A stretch of 64,000 nucleotides of DNA from Paramecium octaurelia. Lineage: Eukaryota > Ciliophora > Oligohymenophorea > Peniculida > Parameciidae. A model generated the notes under the pieces. That model was not told the DNA's origin, ran no database searches, and was given only the letters and a program-made list of their open reading frames with translations. The stretch lies in NCBI GenBank assembly GCA_905182995.1, contig CAJJDP010000151.1, positions 201,185 to 265,184 of the forward strand, given 5' to 3'. Positions 11,101 through 23,071 of the stretch are shown one piece after another. The translations under genes and the position numbers were made by a program. Position 1 is the stretch's first letter; each line of letters opens with the position of its first letter.

Positions 11101-14100
11101 CTAATGTAGTGGATAAAATCATTATCCACGATGAAAATGGGATGAAAATTAATGGTTAAAGTGAATATGCGTTTGGGCTTTGGACTAGATGGTTGACTAC
11201 ATTGCCAAAATACTTGAACAAGAGAGCACCAGTCCATAACATAGCTAGAGTGGGTACTTAAGGTTACATCATTGAATCTGAGGACGGCAGATGGATCAGA
11301 GCCAATGGAGGGAGACCTCAAACAGTGAAAGACACAACCTTAGCTTGTGTTTTAACTTAAGAATCATATGAATTTTAGACTCTTAGTCTTAAGGATGATA
11401 TCCCATTCACTAATTTGGAAGGGCAATGGAATTATGTGTATTTTGGATATAAGAGACAGGGCGATAATGGGGTTGCCAAAGGTTACATACAATTTGGAGT
11501 CGATGGTGAGATAGAAGAGGTTGCATTCACTGTCTATCATGATTTCTTAGTGGAGTATGTTGAGTTCATTGTTGGAAAGACATCAGCCCCATTGTTCAAT
11601 GGTGAATTCGCCAGAGTTACTTTTAGCTTTGGTCCTGGAGCATTCGTGCCAAATAAAGATACGTTGAGACTGTTTACATAAAATACATTACCTGAGAAGG
11701 CCTAAATACATCCAGTCACCAGATAGACTTTACAATTGTTTGGATCAGCAATTACAATAGCTGAAGATCCTATTGAATTTGAGTTTGATAAGTTTTAGGG
11801 TGCTGAAGAATACTCAGTTTCTGGTTGGGTGAGATGGGCCGGTCCACTTGTTACTGGTAAGGAATCCCATGTGATTACATTGGCTTAAAAGAGATTACTG
11901 GATATAGACGGAAACAAAGAAGAGACCTTGTAAATCATAAGGGGAGACTCTCTTTACAGGTTTATTACTTACACTAATAATGGTAAATTGGCACCTGCTG
12001 AATAGGAGTTTCATGAATATGCTGATCAATGGACCTACTTATATTATGGGTATTCAAAGTAATAACTGAAAACATATGGTTATGCAAGATTCGCATTCAC
12101 AGATGCTGAGTTTACACAAGAAAACATCTAGCATTTCTACTTAGCTGTTTTCAGCATTATAGTTGGTCATGGAAGGTAGTCCTATGTAGATTTTATAGGG
12201 TAGATGAAAACCTGGGTGGTGAATGTAGGATTTGGATCATATAGAGAGGGCAACTTTGAAGAAGATGAAAACATTAAAATTCATTTTGGATTTATTAGTG
12301 GAGCTGATCACATCAAATAGGCAGGATAGGAGGCTCATCATGAGGAGAAGATCTTGGAATGTGCAACCAAGGATGAGGAACCTCCCATGCAGATTCATTT
12401 CGAGTAAAGTTCAAATCTGTAATTACATGGAGTTTCAGAGTATGGATATGGATTTTGGTTGAGATATCAATATATTGGATCTAAATAAAAGATTTATGCA
12501 TAGCCTCAGTTAATGGGAGTTGCCAGATTAACAAGTAATAGGGAATATAAGGATTTCGATAATCCAGGTGATAGAGTCTTGTTGGTGCTGATGGGTAGAA
12601 AGGCCTTTTCATTTGGTACTTATGATGTCATAACTAAATCAAACAATGTTGGAGGTGATCTCGAGTACAGAAGAGAGAGTGAGGGAGAATGGCAATACCT
12701 TTATTTCAGTTACAAGAGACACACATAATAGGAAGGACATGCTATAGCATTTACATAATTTGGAGATCACACTGAAGGATTGAAGATGGATGTGCTGCAT
12801 TCATTATTAACTAATTATTTATATTTCTCTGTTGGGCATGCTGGTAAATACTATGCTAACTTCAATGGTTAAATAACCAAGGTCAGAATTAATTTGGGTC
12901 CAGGATCTTTCATTGAGAATAAGGCTGATTTGTTATCTAGAATTAAGACCAAGGATACTATTCCAGAGATCGAATAAGTAAGTAAGAACATTGAAATTAT
13001 AACTGGAATCCAGGATGTTAGAAAACTTGATGAAAAACATCACTTAACCAAGTTCGACTAAGAAATTAGAGAGTATGGGGTGTAATTGTGGTTTAGATGG
13101 TTCAAGAGCTAAAAGAGTACTTAATTGATGTACAGATTAACAACCAATGGAGAGGACACTCTTGGAGATGCTTAGAAGATAGGTGATAGGACTCTGGTGA
13201 TGTGTCATACAGAAGGGTTGGAATTCAGTACTTATAGTCTGGGTGATAAGACAGTTCAATTGAATAATGCATATCCAGTTTAGATTGCCAAATAGAATTT
13301 GGAAGTGTGGACATTTGCATATTTTGCTTATTCAAAGGAGAGTCAATAAATAGTTTATTACATCAATAGTGAAGAGAATGAGTAACATGCTTTAGAATCA
13401 GCCTTGCATGCTGTCTCATCCAATTATTGGTTTTATTTGGCCAAAGATGCTCTCTTAAATTCCTATGATAGTCGTTTGGCTCAAGTAGTATTGAATTTGG
13501 GAAGTGGAGCATTCAGAAAGGATAATTTCAAAGGTTTGATGGTTTATCTACAGTCTCCAAAGTTATTCAATCCAAATGCAAAATTACAATGGGATTACGA
13601 AGAAGATGAATTGATACTAGATTCCTAAGATGCTGAGAAGTAAGGATTAACAATTAGAATTGCTGAACCAAATCAAAAGATCGAAAGTATTTAAGAGTAT
13701 TCAGTTGGGTTATGGTTACGATTCTTGTAGGCTTGGCCATCAAGATTATGGAACATACCAAGTGAGATGTAAATATTCAGATTGACTTCGAATGAGGAAT
13801 TGGAGAATGGCAAGATTGCCATTGGAGATAGAGTATTGAGTGCATACTTGGTGCATGATAACTTTTACTTTGGTGCCTATGATATCAATGAGGATGCTCC
13901 TAATGAAATATCCACGATCTCATACTCTTCATTGGAAGGCAGATGGCATTACATTTATGCTGGGTATAAGAGATCCATATAGGAGGCCGTCTATTATGTT
14001 TATGATGGAGAACACATTCAAAAGGCAAAGAATGAATAGTTGTTATAGAGACCATTGAATGAGTGGATTAAGTTGATCTTAGGAGGAGAAAAGAATGTTG

Positions 14101-16128
14101 CAGGATTCCATGGATTATTCAGTCAGATTTCAGCTCATCTGGGCAAGGAAGCGTATGTAGATGATGAGGAATAACTCTTGAAATCAATAGAATCTAGTTA
14201 TGCTTTGCCATTGGAATTAACTGTAGGGTACATTCAAAAGCAGAAGAAGGGATAAGTGGAATTAGAACAATATGAGAGTCAAGAACTCACTCAATTATAA
14301 GGAATAGGAGAATATGCCTTAAGTGGGTGGTTTAAGATTGCTGAAGTACAAGCTAAAATTGAAGGGGAGATCAATTCACCTTGTTAACTCTTATTCAGAT
14401 TAACCAACAATGATGAAGAGCATCTGTCTGATAGAAAATAGTAAGGAGATCGAACACTGTATGCTTAAGTGTGTACAAGTGATACAGTTAAGGTTAGTAC
14501 TTATAGTATTGCGGGCTTGAAGGATTGGAATGAAGCCAAGTTTTTGGAGGCAAAGGCAGAAATGGGAAATTCTAAAAGAGCCTGGACATACTTCTACATG
14601 AGTTATAGCGAAGATAAGAGGGAGGTTGCAACATTGATAAAATTATTCGAGAAGGATGTTCCTATTGTATTCAAGGATGTGCAACACTTTGTGGCCAATA
14701 GGATGTTTGTTTATTTGGGTAAGGATTCTTTTAGCAGAAAGTTCCAAGGGGAATAACACAAGTGGGAATTACTATTTGGATCTGGATCTCACACTTATAA
14801 TGAAGAAACCATGCCAAATCTGAGATATATCATTAAGAATCAAAAAAACATGTGGTTCACGAAAGATGACAAGAAAATTGACACCAAATTAGAATAAACT
14901 TTTAGCAAAGAAGTCGAATCTGTAGATGAATATGCTGTTGGTATGTGGACTAGATGGTTGATAGCTTTCCCAACTACTTTGACTGAAAGATCTGATACTC
15001 ATACCATATTCCGTCTCTCATAGACCTTGGAATATTAGGATAAGGCAGAATTGGGAAATAGAGCATTGTCTGCATTCCTCAAAAAAGGATTTTACGAGTT
15101 CAGCACTTATGATGCATCTGCTCCAAACAATGCTGTAGATGCAAAAGTGAATTATGAAAATGTAGAAGGAGAATGGAATTACATTTATGCAGGCTATAAA
15201 AATAAATAGTTTTATGGATTAATCCTTTTCAGAGATAGAGAACATGTTGAGGAAGTCAAGTTAGATGTGACTCATCTTGTATTAACTGGACATGCCAATT
15301 TGGTTCTGTCAGCGAATGAATTTGGTTACAAAGCCTTCCATGGTTGGATCTATGATCCAAGAGTATATCTAGGTGTTGGTGCTTTCATAAATGATGCCAA
15401 TTCTGTAGTGGAAATGGTTCATAAATTACATCGCAAAGTTCCAATAAGTTCTTAGTCAACTGAAGATTTCGGATGGCCAGTCAAAATGCTTGATACCACC
15501 AATTGGGATAATTTAGATGAGCAAAAGAGTGAACTGAAATATGAGTTTGATGATAAATAGGAAATGCTTAGTTATAGTGTTGGCTTTTGGTACCAAAATG
15601 CACCACTGTTGCCAGAAATGGAAGACGAATTCAGAGGGCTATTAAGATTAACTTCAAACAATGAGGAAGTCGGGTAGGATAATCAATTCATTGGAGACAG
15701 GACATTGGCACTCTTTACTAAAGTCAATGAATTAGTGGCTGCTACATACACTATCAAGGATCCTTCATTTGAACCCTTGCAACATTCATTTACTGTTAAG
15801 CCTTATCAATGGACCTTTGTGTATTATGGTTATCATTAGCATGAAGTAAGGGCTTACGTTTTACAGCCAGCAGGAATTCAAGAGCATACCCAAGAAGCCT
15901 CTCACATGATTCCAAACAAACTGTACCTACATTTAGTAAATGATATTGGACATCCTTCATTTTGGGTAACATTTTCTATATATATCTCTTTAGGGCAAAT
16001 TATATGGGTTAAAGGTTAATTTCGGTGACGGTAGCTACTTAGATAAACCCTAGTAACTCATCGATAGATGGCCTTTTGATCCAAATAAGATAATATTAAC
16101 CAAATAGGAGACAGGTTCTTAAGAATGA
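8103..16128 (+). CDS. giant secreted protein with ten LamG-like (jelly-roll) repeats
   Basis: A 2665-aa protein with one 28-nt intron (15966-15993) and stop TGA at 16126. The start has a clear signal peptide (residues 1-16). Residues about 20-230 are helical. Residues about 230-520 are very acidic, then Lys/Glu-rich, and look disordered. From about 560 to the end, ten units of about 215 residues recur. Each carries EYxxGxWxRW, GDRxL, FSTYD, a WxYxYFGYK core and GxGAF near its end; the core Trp falls near residues 673, 890, 1109, 1310, 1530, 1736, 1948, 2161, 2358 and 2570. This fits a LamG/concanavalin-like beta-sandwich fold, so carbohydrate or matrix binding is a reasonable inference, not shown. 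There is no C-terminal membrane helix, so the protein is probably secreted or stored in secretory granules. Confidence 0.85.
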
Positions 16129-17004
16129 TTTCTTATATCAATATAAAAAATCAATCTAAATCACTAAATTTAAAGCTAACAGTTGTCCTTCGCATTTGTT
16201 TATTAAAAAATATAAACGGATAATTATCTTTGAATTAATAAGAATTGACATAAATAAAATGATAGAAAGAATAGAATTGAAAAAGCCATTAGATATTCTT
16301 GAAATGATTCAATCGATTTCAAAGAAAGACCTTCATCTTTTATAAAATATACTAATAACACATTTAAAAAAATTGAATTATAATTATTATAATTATTCAT
16401 ATAAGATGAATTAAAGATCCTTCAATTATAATCTAAATTGCCTAATATTAATTAAACCTATTTGAATAGAAATAAAAACTTATTTATAGCCATTTAGAGG
16501 ATATAAACACTACTCCTGGCTTATCATAATAACCAATTGAAGTTTATATCGTTAAAGTTATTGATACACAAATATCTTTCTGATAATATAAGATGACTTA
16601 TTGGCTTAATACAATTGAATTATCTAAAATTTAAATTATTAGCGGCTGAATGACTCATGTCTTATTCAAAGGTGAATTATAGAAATTGGTAAATATTGAT
16701 TTCTATCCTTATCCTCTTTATGTTTGATAATTTTTATCATTATTTGTTTCTGAATGCTGTGTTATTATGTTCTATCTATTTTATGTCTAATACTTTGTTT
16801 TCGCTTTTAATTTATATTATAAGGGAGTAAATAAACATTTGGCAGTTTTTGAATCGAAATATTAATAGGATCTTTAATGGATAATTATTGAGATGAAAAT
16901 TGTGTAATAAGAACATTATGAATCAAAAAGTAAACATATTACATATTATTAATGATTATATAAACAAAATATTCATCAATAAATTATAATAAAAAGATAT
17001 TTAA
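16129..17004. other. intergenic region with a gene relic
   Basis: About 880 bp between two plus-strand genes. The relic at 16259-16594 is listed separately. The remainder (16600-17004) is AT-rich with no frame I can support; the last part should hold the promoter of the porin gene. Confidence 0.5.
16259..16594 (+). pseudogene. relic of a protein-coding gene of unknown function
   Basis: An ATG at 16259 opens a coding-looking start (MIERIELKKPLDIL). After a TGA/frame change a second frame stays open and coding-like to a TGA near 16594 (for example NRNKNLFIAIQRIQTLLLAY). No intron of normal form joins the two frames, so a base has probably been gained or lost. Function not recognised. Likely a decaying duplicate; a sequencing error is the alternative. 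Confidence 0.35.
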
Positions 17005-18011
17005 ATGAGCACTCCAGAATCTTTGAATCCTGCTCCTCTTACAAGTCTTGGTGATCACTCATTCAAGAAAGTGTTGGAAGACGACTATTCGACTGGCAAG
17101 TTGAATCTCAAGTTGAAAGCAAATACCCAGAATTCTGGATCAGCCAATTACAAGGGTTGGCTAGATATCGCAAAAATGCAATCCCTACAAGAAACCAAAC
17201 TATAATTCCCTTACAAAAAGTAAGTTATCCACTCTATATCAAGTTATATTCTCCAATTTGCTACCAGAGACAATGGTGCCAAAGTTCATATAGATTTTGG
17301 ATAGGTTGCAAAATTATCAAAGGGCAATGTTTCTTTATTTGCGAATGCCAAATTAGGAAGCTCAAATATCGGAGATGCCATTGTTAGATTTGGAGGAGTC
17401 ACAAGATGGAATGATATTACAAATCACCTACGTATTTATCACATGCATTTCTTCATAGGTTTGGAGTACAACGCACATAATTCTGTAGTGAATGTATTGA
17501 GTAGAACATTTTCGAAGGTTAATGATTGGACTTTCGTTGCAGTTGAAGATTTCCAAGCAAATGGTGCATTTGGAGTCAGAAGACTAGATTTCCTTGTTGG
17601 ATATCTCTAACCTAAATACGATGTATTCTTTAGGCATCTAACTTAAAATCCAAATACATCCAAATCATTTTAGAATCTTCTCTCTGGAAGATTAGTTTTA
17701 GATGTTGTTTACAGACAATAAAAATAAACTTTTGGAATTGAAGCTGATTACAATCTGGAGAAGGCTAAGTTAACAACCTTGGTTGGATTAACAACAAAAT
17801 TGAATGGTTTAGATGTTAAGGCAAAAGTGAATACATCTACAGCAGCTTTAGGGTTGAGTGGAAAAGGCAAATTTAATGAAAAGTTAATTTTCATATTATA
17901 CTTAGATTCAATTGGACTTTATCAACTGAGTTACCAATAGACGGATCATGGCCTAAAAAACAAGGGGTTTTCCCAGTCCCAGTAGGATTCACAATTGATA
18001 CATCCTTATGA
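17005..18011 (+). CDS. VDAC-like mitochondrial outer-membrane porin
   Basis: A 327-aa protein with one 23-nt intron (17883-17905) that restores a frame ending GFTIDTSL-TGA. It begins without a signal sequence, and an N-terminal amphipathic stretch leads into LxxDDYSTGKLNLKLKANT, which resembles the start of the VDAC barrel (DDYxxGKxxLKxKT). Alternating polar/apolar strands follow throughout, and the end GFTID is typical of Porin_3 proteins. The role would be metabolite and ATP/ADP exchange across the mitochondrial outer membrane. At 327 aa it is longer than most VDACs (about 280), so the related Tom40 barrel is the main alternative. It converges with the next gene, with 164 bp between stops. 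Confidence 0.6.
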
Positions 18012-18175
18012 ACAAATAAGTATATTCAAATTTATAATATAAATTGAATCACTATGGATTTATAATTATCAAGTATTCCACCGTATATACTGACAAAATA
18101 GGTTATTTTGGTAATCATAATTATTATTTAATTATTTATGCATCATTAGTATAATCATTTCAGGTAGAACTTGTT

Positions 18176-20257
18176 TCATTTCTTGCTGCCTGCTTTCCTT
18201 ATTGCATCCAATAACTTCTGTTTGAATTCCTTCAATATTTAGTCGTCACCCACAGCACTCTTATGATTGCAAATTGAATCAATCACGTAAGTCAATACCA
18301 AACCGCTATAGTTAAAGTGTTAAGCAAATTCGTTCTTGAATTCTACAAATTCTTATGAATTATATCAATACTATAATATTACTCCAATTTAATATGTTGA
18401 ATGCTCGCATCACTTTTAGATTGTACTCATTCTCCATGAATTTAATAATGAAATGCATATCCGGCTAATCTATCAATTCCTTATATGGCGGCCCCTTCCC
18501 TATCATGTGTTATTCATAATTTACTGTCTCTTCTCTCAAGGGTGTTGATGTAGAACATTGTTTTGTTCTAAAAGTCAATATACACACCAACGTACTCGTA
18601 CTGACTAACCTTCGCAGGCACAAACACTTTATCGAATAGATCAAATATGGTTCTATTTCTCCCTTGAAATTGATCCGTAAAGCTTTTTGCTCTAAGAATA
18701 ATCGACAAATCATTACTTCTCTGGATTTTGGCTGAGTACATTATAGAATTCAATTGGGAAGATGAATACTCTTTTGAACTCCTCTTACAAATGACAGAAA
18801 TAGAATTCCATCATGTTTTGAGACAGAACTGACTTTTACTTGAGCAATTCGAATTCCTATCTATTGATTTTCTTATTGTATTTGATAGCAATGATTTCCT
18901 CTTAATAGAGTTGAGGTTGTATTTGGGGTTGTTTAGGGAAGAGCATTGATTTGGACTTGGGAATTTGAATCGATTATCGCATTTATTATTATTGAAACTA
19001 GGGTTGGACTTGCATTTTGGATTTAGTTGATGAAGGTAAACCCATGCCTTCAAACATCTAATTTAAACATTTAAATTACTCTCTCATGAATGAAGTCTTA
19101 GTATTGATTCAATAGTATTTTATATTATTCTGGATTATATTATTAGTAATATGTTAATAATTGCTGTAATTAATCAGCAGGGTTTGGTTCTGGAATCTTT
19201 CTATTTTTAACTTGTTCCTTGAGGAGTTCTTCTAGATCATCTTATCTAATATGGAACACTTCATCTGGCGGGAAGAAGGGTATTATAGGTTTGAGAGTAT
19301 AGTCTCTGGGTTTAAGTTCGTCAGGTTGGGGAACATCTGACAATAATTAGCTTTTTAAAGTCTCCATTCCTTAAACAAATTCCTTTGCTGATATGTGATT
19401 TTTCATAATATCCACTTTACTAGCGGAGGGTAAAGATACATGAGATAGAGATGTATAATTCGATCCTTGCCTTTGAGAGTACTAAGGCGGTTTGGATTGA
19501 GGATTAAAGGAGCTCTGTAATTGCGAAATGGATTTTAATTATGAAAAATTATCCTATTTTTGATACTGTTCCCTCTAGGAAGTTTGATGAGAATTCGACT
19601 TTTATTCATTCTTTCTTGATTGGTTGACTTCCTATAAGAGTTGATCATCAAGTATTCTTGAGAAGGACTCTCCATTTTATTTCATTTACTGATATCTGTA
19701 TTATTTTAGCAGGACCCATTTCATCAAAGCTTACCTTTAACATTCACTGAAGTTTAGTTTAAAATTAGCATGATTGATAGCTCTGATAAAGATACCAGCC
19801 AAGATTGAGATGAAGTCATTTGTTAGTGAATCAATTCTAATAATTTTTTGATTCATAAAAGCTTTTTCTATTTGCTAATTCCTGTTGATCAGGAGGATTT
19901 CTTAGCCCACAGTATCCAAAAGGAATGCAGAAAGGGGAGCATCCTTAATAGCAGTTACAGCAAGTGAATAGTTGGAAGTTGTTGAATGAATAGCTTCGAG
20001 TTATTTGATGTCCATGATGTAAGTGATTTCAACAGTAACATTTCTTCTGACTTGGGTCTTGATGTATAGGAGTGTGTACTGGATAAGTTTTGGAGTGATT
20101 ACATCATTCTAATTATTTATATCTAGAGTTTTACATAGATGTATTCCTTAGCCTCTGTCATAGTGATGTCATAAAGGAAGGGTCCAGAACCAAGTTTTTA
20201 TAGGTATCTCTCATACTCATCATCGTATTCTCTATAATCTGGAATTAATTCTGACAT
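18176..20257 (-). CDS. Ulp1/SENP-fold protein lacking catalytic residues (predicted pseudo-protease)
   Basis: 650 aa, five introns: 20109-20134, 19058-19079, 18692-18716, 18500-18524 and 18352-18382. The intron at 19058-19079 is decisive. Unspliced, the frame ends in TGA at 19050 and a second ATG (19057) would mimic a separate overlapping gene. The C-terminal 250 residues follow the order of a C48 (Ulp1) peptidase: FIFPIEFYNVL, DKVFVPAKVSQYEYVGVYID, MFYINTL, HFNYSGLVLTYVIDSIC. The His, Asp and Cys of the triad are replaced (QYEY for HW, YIN for YDS, NYSG for DCG). It may bind SUMO/ubiquitin-like modifiers without cleaving them; this is inference. The N-terminal domain (1-180) is not recognised, and the middle is Gln/Ser-rich. 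Confidence 0.5.
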
Positions 20258-20306
20258 GTAATAAATTTATAAAATTATTATATATTAAGTAGAATGGCTC
20301 AAAGGG

Positions 20307-21821
20307 TCATCGAATGGTCGGGATATGTAAAGGGCCATTAAGTTATTTGAAATCCTAATTAATTTGTGGGTAGAGATTCCAAAAACGTAAAGTTTCATCT
20401 CCTGCTCCAGTGACAATGGTTGATCCATCAGGAGACATTGCTAAATAAAGTACTCTATTTTTGGATGTAGACAATACCTGCACGTGTGTCCGACCAATGT
20501 TGAGATCCTTTTCATATTGTTGCATTTCCAAAGAACAATTTAATTCTGACTATATCCATGAGTGGAAATGAGCTCATTTTCAATCTTGCTGAACATGAGA
20601 TTGCACACTTGACTGCCAGTGTCTTCTTTTTGTAAGGGTTTCCCTTCAAGAGCATTCCAGAATCTAATCATCTTATCCGCAGTGCCACCCCCACTAGCCA
20701 ATAAACCGTGTTGATGGGGACTCCAAGCAATAGCCTTCACTGCAGCCTGGTGTTCAGTCAATCTAAATATGGGTTTGTCCTGTTTATGAGAAGACCAAAG
20801 ATAAAGTTTATTATCATTACCTCCCGAAGCCAACATCTGTCCATCAGGCGACCACTTCAAACCACAAACCTCCTGTTTATGCGCTGACTATTTAAGAAAG
20901 TAATTTCCCTTCAATCGTAAATCTCTTTATAATATCAATTTATCTCTTGAGCCACTACTTAATACATTATCCGAAAAGCACAACGTTCCTACTCTAGCAA
21001 TGTGTCCCTTGTAAGTGCGAACTCTTTGCAATTTGATGGCATCCCAAATCTAGACTTCTCCTATCTTCGTTCCAACTGCCAAGTGAGGTCCTCGGAGTGA
21101 CCAAGCCACACTTGTAACTGAATCATTATGCAAATCCAATAATTTAGTAACTTTCGAAGATTGTGCATTCCTGAGATTAATAACACTCATACCATAAGTA
21201 TACACAAGAATTTAAAGCTACTGACAATGTATTCTAGCTGCTCCAATCTATTAGATTCAAATAAAAATCATCTTAAAGTTATGGTGCATCAAGAACTTTA
21301 AATGGAACTTTCTGTATTTTGCGCACATACTTGCTGTAATAATTAGACAATGTTTCTGATATTGTAAAATACTTGTGATCTATGAGAATACTAGTTATTA
21401 ATTTATTTATAGCATCTACCTATTGTATATTTTGGAATTATGGATGTTGAAATTATTTTGCTGATTGTATTAAAATCCACTTTGATTGATGAACTGCATA
21501 GAGTCTGACTCAAATATTGGTTCCTATTCCAGTATTTACTATTTGTATAGCATCTCCAATGCCATTTAAGCTGATGCAATGTCTTGACTCTCCAGTTTGT
21601 TTTCCTGGATGATGGAGAAATTCTTCTTCAATTGTGTAACAAACCGATCTCCCTGAAAGGATTTCTATCTTTTGTAATCTGTGCTGCTCAAATTGTATTG
21701 GTTTTCTTGCTTTGCCTACGGATGGTTCTCCAATTAAATTGAGGCTTCATTGCACAAAGCTTAATAAGAAACAGTCTTTTAATAAATCATCACTTTTTAC
21801 TTGGCTTTTCAATTTAGACAT
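20307..21821 (-). CDS. Cdc20/Cdh1 (fizzy-related) APC/C activator, WD40
   Basis: 471 aa, introns at 21776-21800, 21391-21419, 21171-21192 and 20455-20477. Family hallmarks are continuous after splicing: [92 protein letters not shown]. The protein ends ...PTIR, the C-terminal Ile-Arg tail that docks on the APC/C. The C-box region reads GDRFVTQ in place of DRF/YIPxR, so it is degenerate. It recruits substrates to the anaphase-promoting complex in the cell cycle. Whether it is closer to Cdc20 or Cdh1 cannot be decided by eye. Divergent from the next gene, with 78 bp between start codons. Confidence 0.93.
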
Positions 21822-21899
21822 TTGCAAACAAAATATTTTTATATATAAAATATAAATGTGCTTTCACTTTTATCAATAATATTTCAAATATATTAATTT

Positions 21900-22466
21900 A
21901 TGTAACAACGACTACAAACACATGCAACCACCGAAGAAGGCAGAAGGTCCAGTTCAGAAATCATCAGTCCCTTGCGAGAGATGTATTAAATAAGGAGGAA
22001 TGTCATGAAACTCGAGAAGCAACGCACTGACGAAAGTTGCCATCGTAAATCACAAGAATTCATTAAACATATTAGCCAGTCTCACAGAGATGTCATCATC
22101 CCCCAATAACTCAAGTTCGAGGACAACCTCGATGGCAGTAGAGCAACCATCAATTCCATCAACTCTGTTGCTCAGCATTATGAAATCATCAAACCAAACC
22201 TTCGTAATATCGACTGGAATAAGGAAAACAATCAAAATCAAAGCAATAAGAATAAGCACCATCAAAAATGCGATTCCAATAAACACAAAACCAAATTTAT
22301 TCAATTAGATAATTAACGTCAACAAATTAATAAGACGATTCAATAAGTACTGCCTTCATGATTAATCGAATAGATGTCCAAGTGCAATCGACAATTAGCC
22401 AATGTGCTGAAAGCTCAAGTTGACAAATTATTCGATACTATCAAAACTGACTACACCTATGCTTGA
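21900..22466 (+). CDS. small basic protein of unknown function
   Basis: 179 aa with one 27-nt intron (22347-22373) whose removal takes out an in-frame TGA. Composition is rich in Gln, Asn, Lys, Arg and His, with predicted helix in the first 80 and the last 35 residues and a low-complexity Asn/His/Lys middle. No signal peptide, membrane segment or known domain. It shares a 78-bp divergent promoter with the Cdc20-like gene and converges with the Atg8-like gene (76 bp between stops). The role is unknown. Confidence 0.6.
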
Positions 22467-22542
22467 CATGAATTTTAATATATTTAATTAAAAAGCTTAT
22501 TAATTCCAGAGTGTGCATTCAATATAATTTATACTAATTATT

Positions 22543-22988
22543 TCAGAATCCAAATGTCTCGAAATCCGAATATTTTATATATAAAATATTGTCCTCCTTA
22601 TTTTTCTAAGAATCAAAAATCGATCCAACAGTTTAATCCTCTAAATAGACTTACAACATACCTCTCAACATTAATAAAGTATTGTTGCAATATAAAAATA
22701 TGCTAGTATTTTTATTGATGGCAGCATTTTATTTGATGCAATGGAGAAACTCTGCTAAATTCTTAGTTTTATCAATTGCAAATCTAAATGAATCGTATAT
22801 TTCTATTACATTTTCCAAGGGTATTACGCTTAAGTGTTGGATTAAATATTTGATTTTTTGTGTTTTTCAACAACAACTAAAGCTTTTTATTCTCCAACAG
22901 CATTTATGACATTTTGATATCTGAGTTATCGTTCGGCTAAGGTGAACTTTTTTTAATATTCGAATTCATTATCATTCGCTACTCCCAT
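22543..22988 (-). CDS. Atg8/LC3/GABARAP-family ubiquitin-like protein
   Basis: 132 aa, introns at 22784-22809 (26 nt) and 22641-22661 (21 nt). The order of conserved blocks is that of Atg8: an N-terminal helix (KKFTLAERQLRYQNVINAV), ALVVVEK (the PVIVEK strand), DKTKNLAEFLHCIKQ, SIFLYCNNTL, DQTVGSIFDSQ, then DNILYIKYSDFETFG followed by a single Phe. The Gly after TF is the residue that Atg4 would expose for lipidation of autophagosomal membrane. The RxP surface before VIVEK is not conserved, so it is a divergent member, and Atg12 is a weaker alternative. The gene is invisible unless both tiny introns are removed. Confidence 0.75.
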
Positions 22989-23071
22989 GACGTTGATTTT
23001 CTTTTAAAACATTAATTTGCTTCTTTGTTATAAAAAATATTATATAGTTATAAAGAAATGAATAACATTGA

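Noticed and set aside
22682..22909. Plus-strand hydrophobic 75-codon frame
   Set aside because: Antisense to the Atg8-like gene, which has family-specific motifs.
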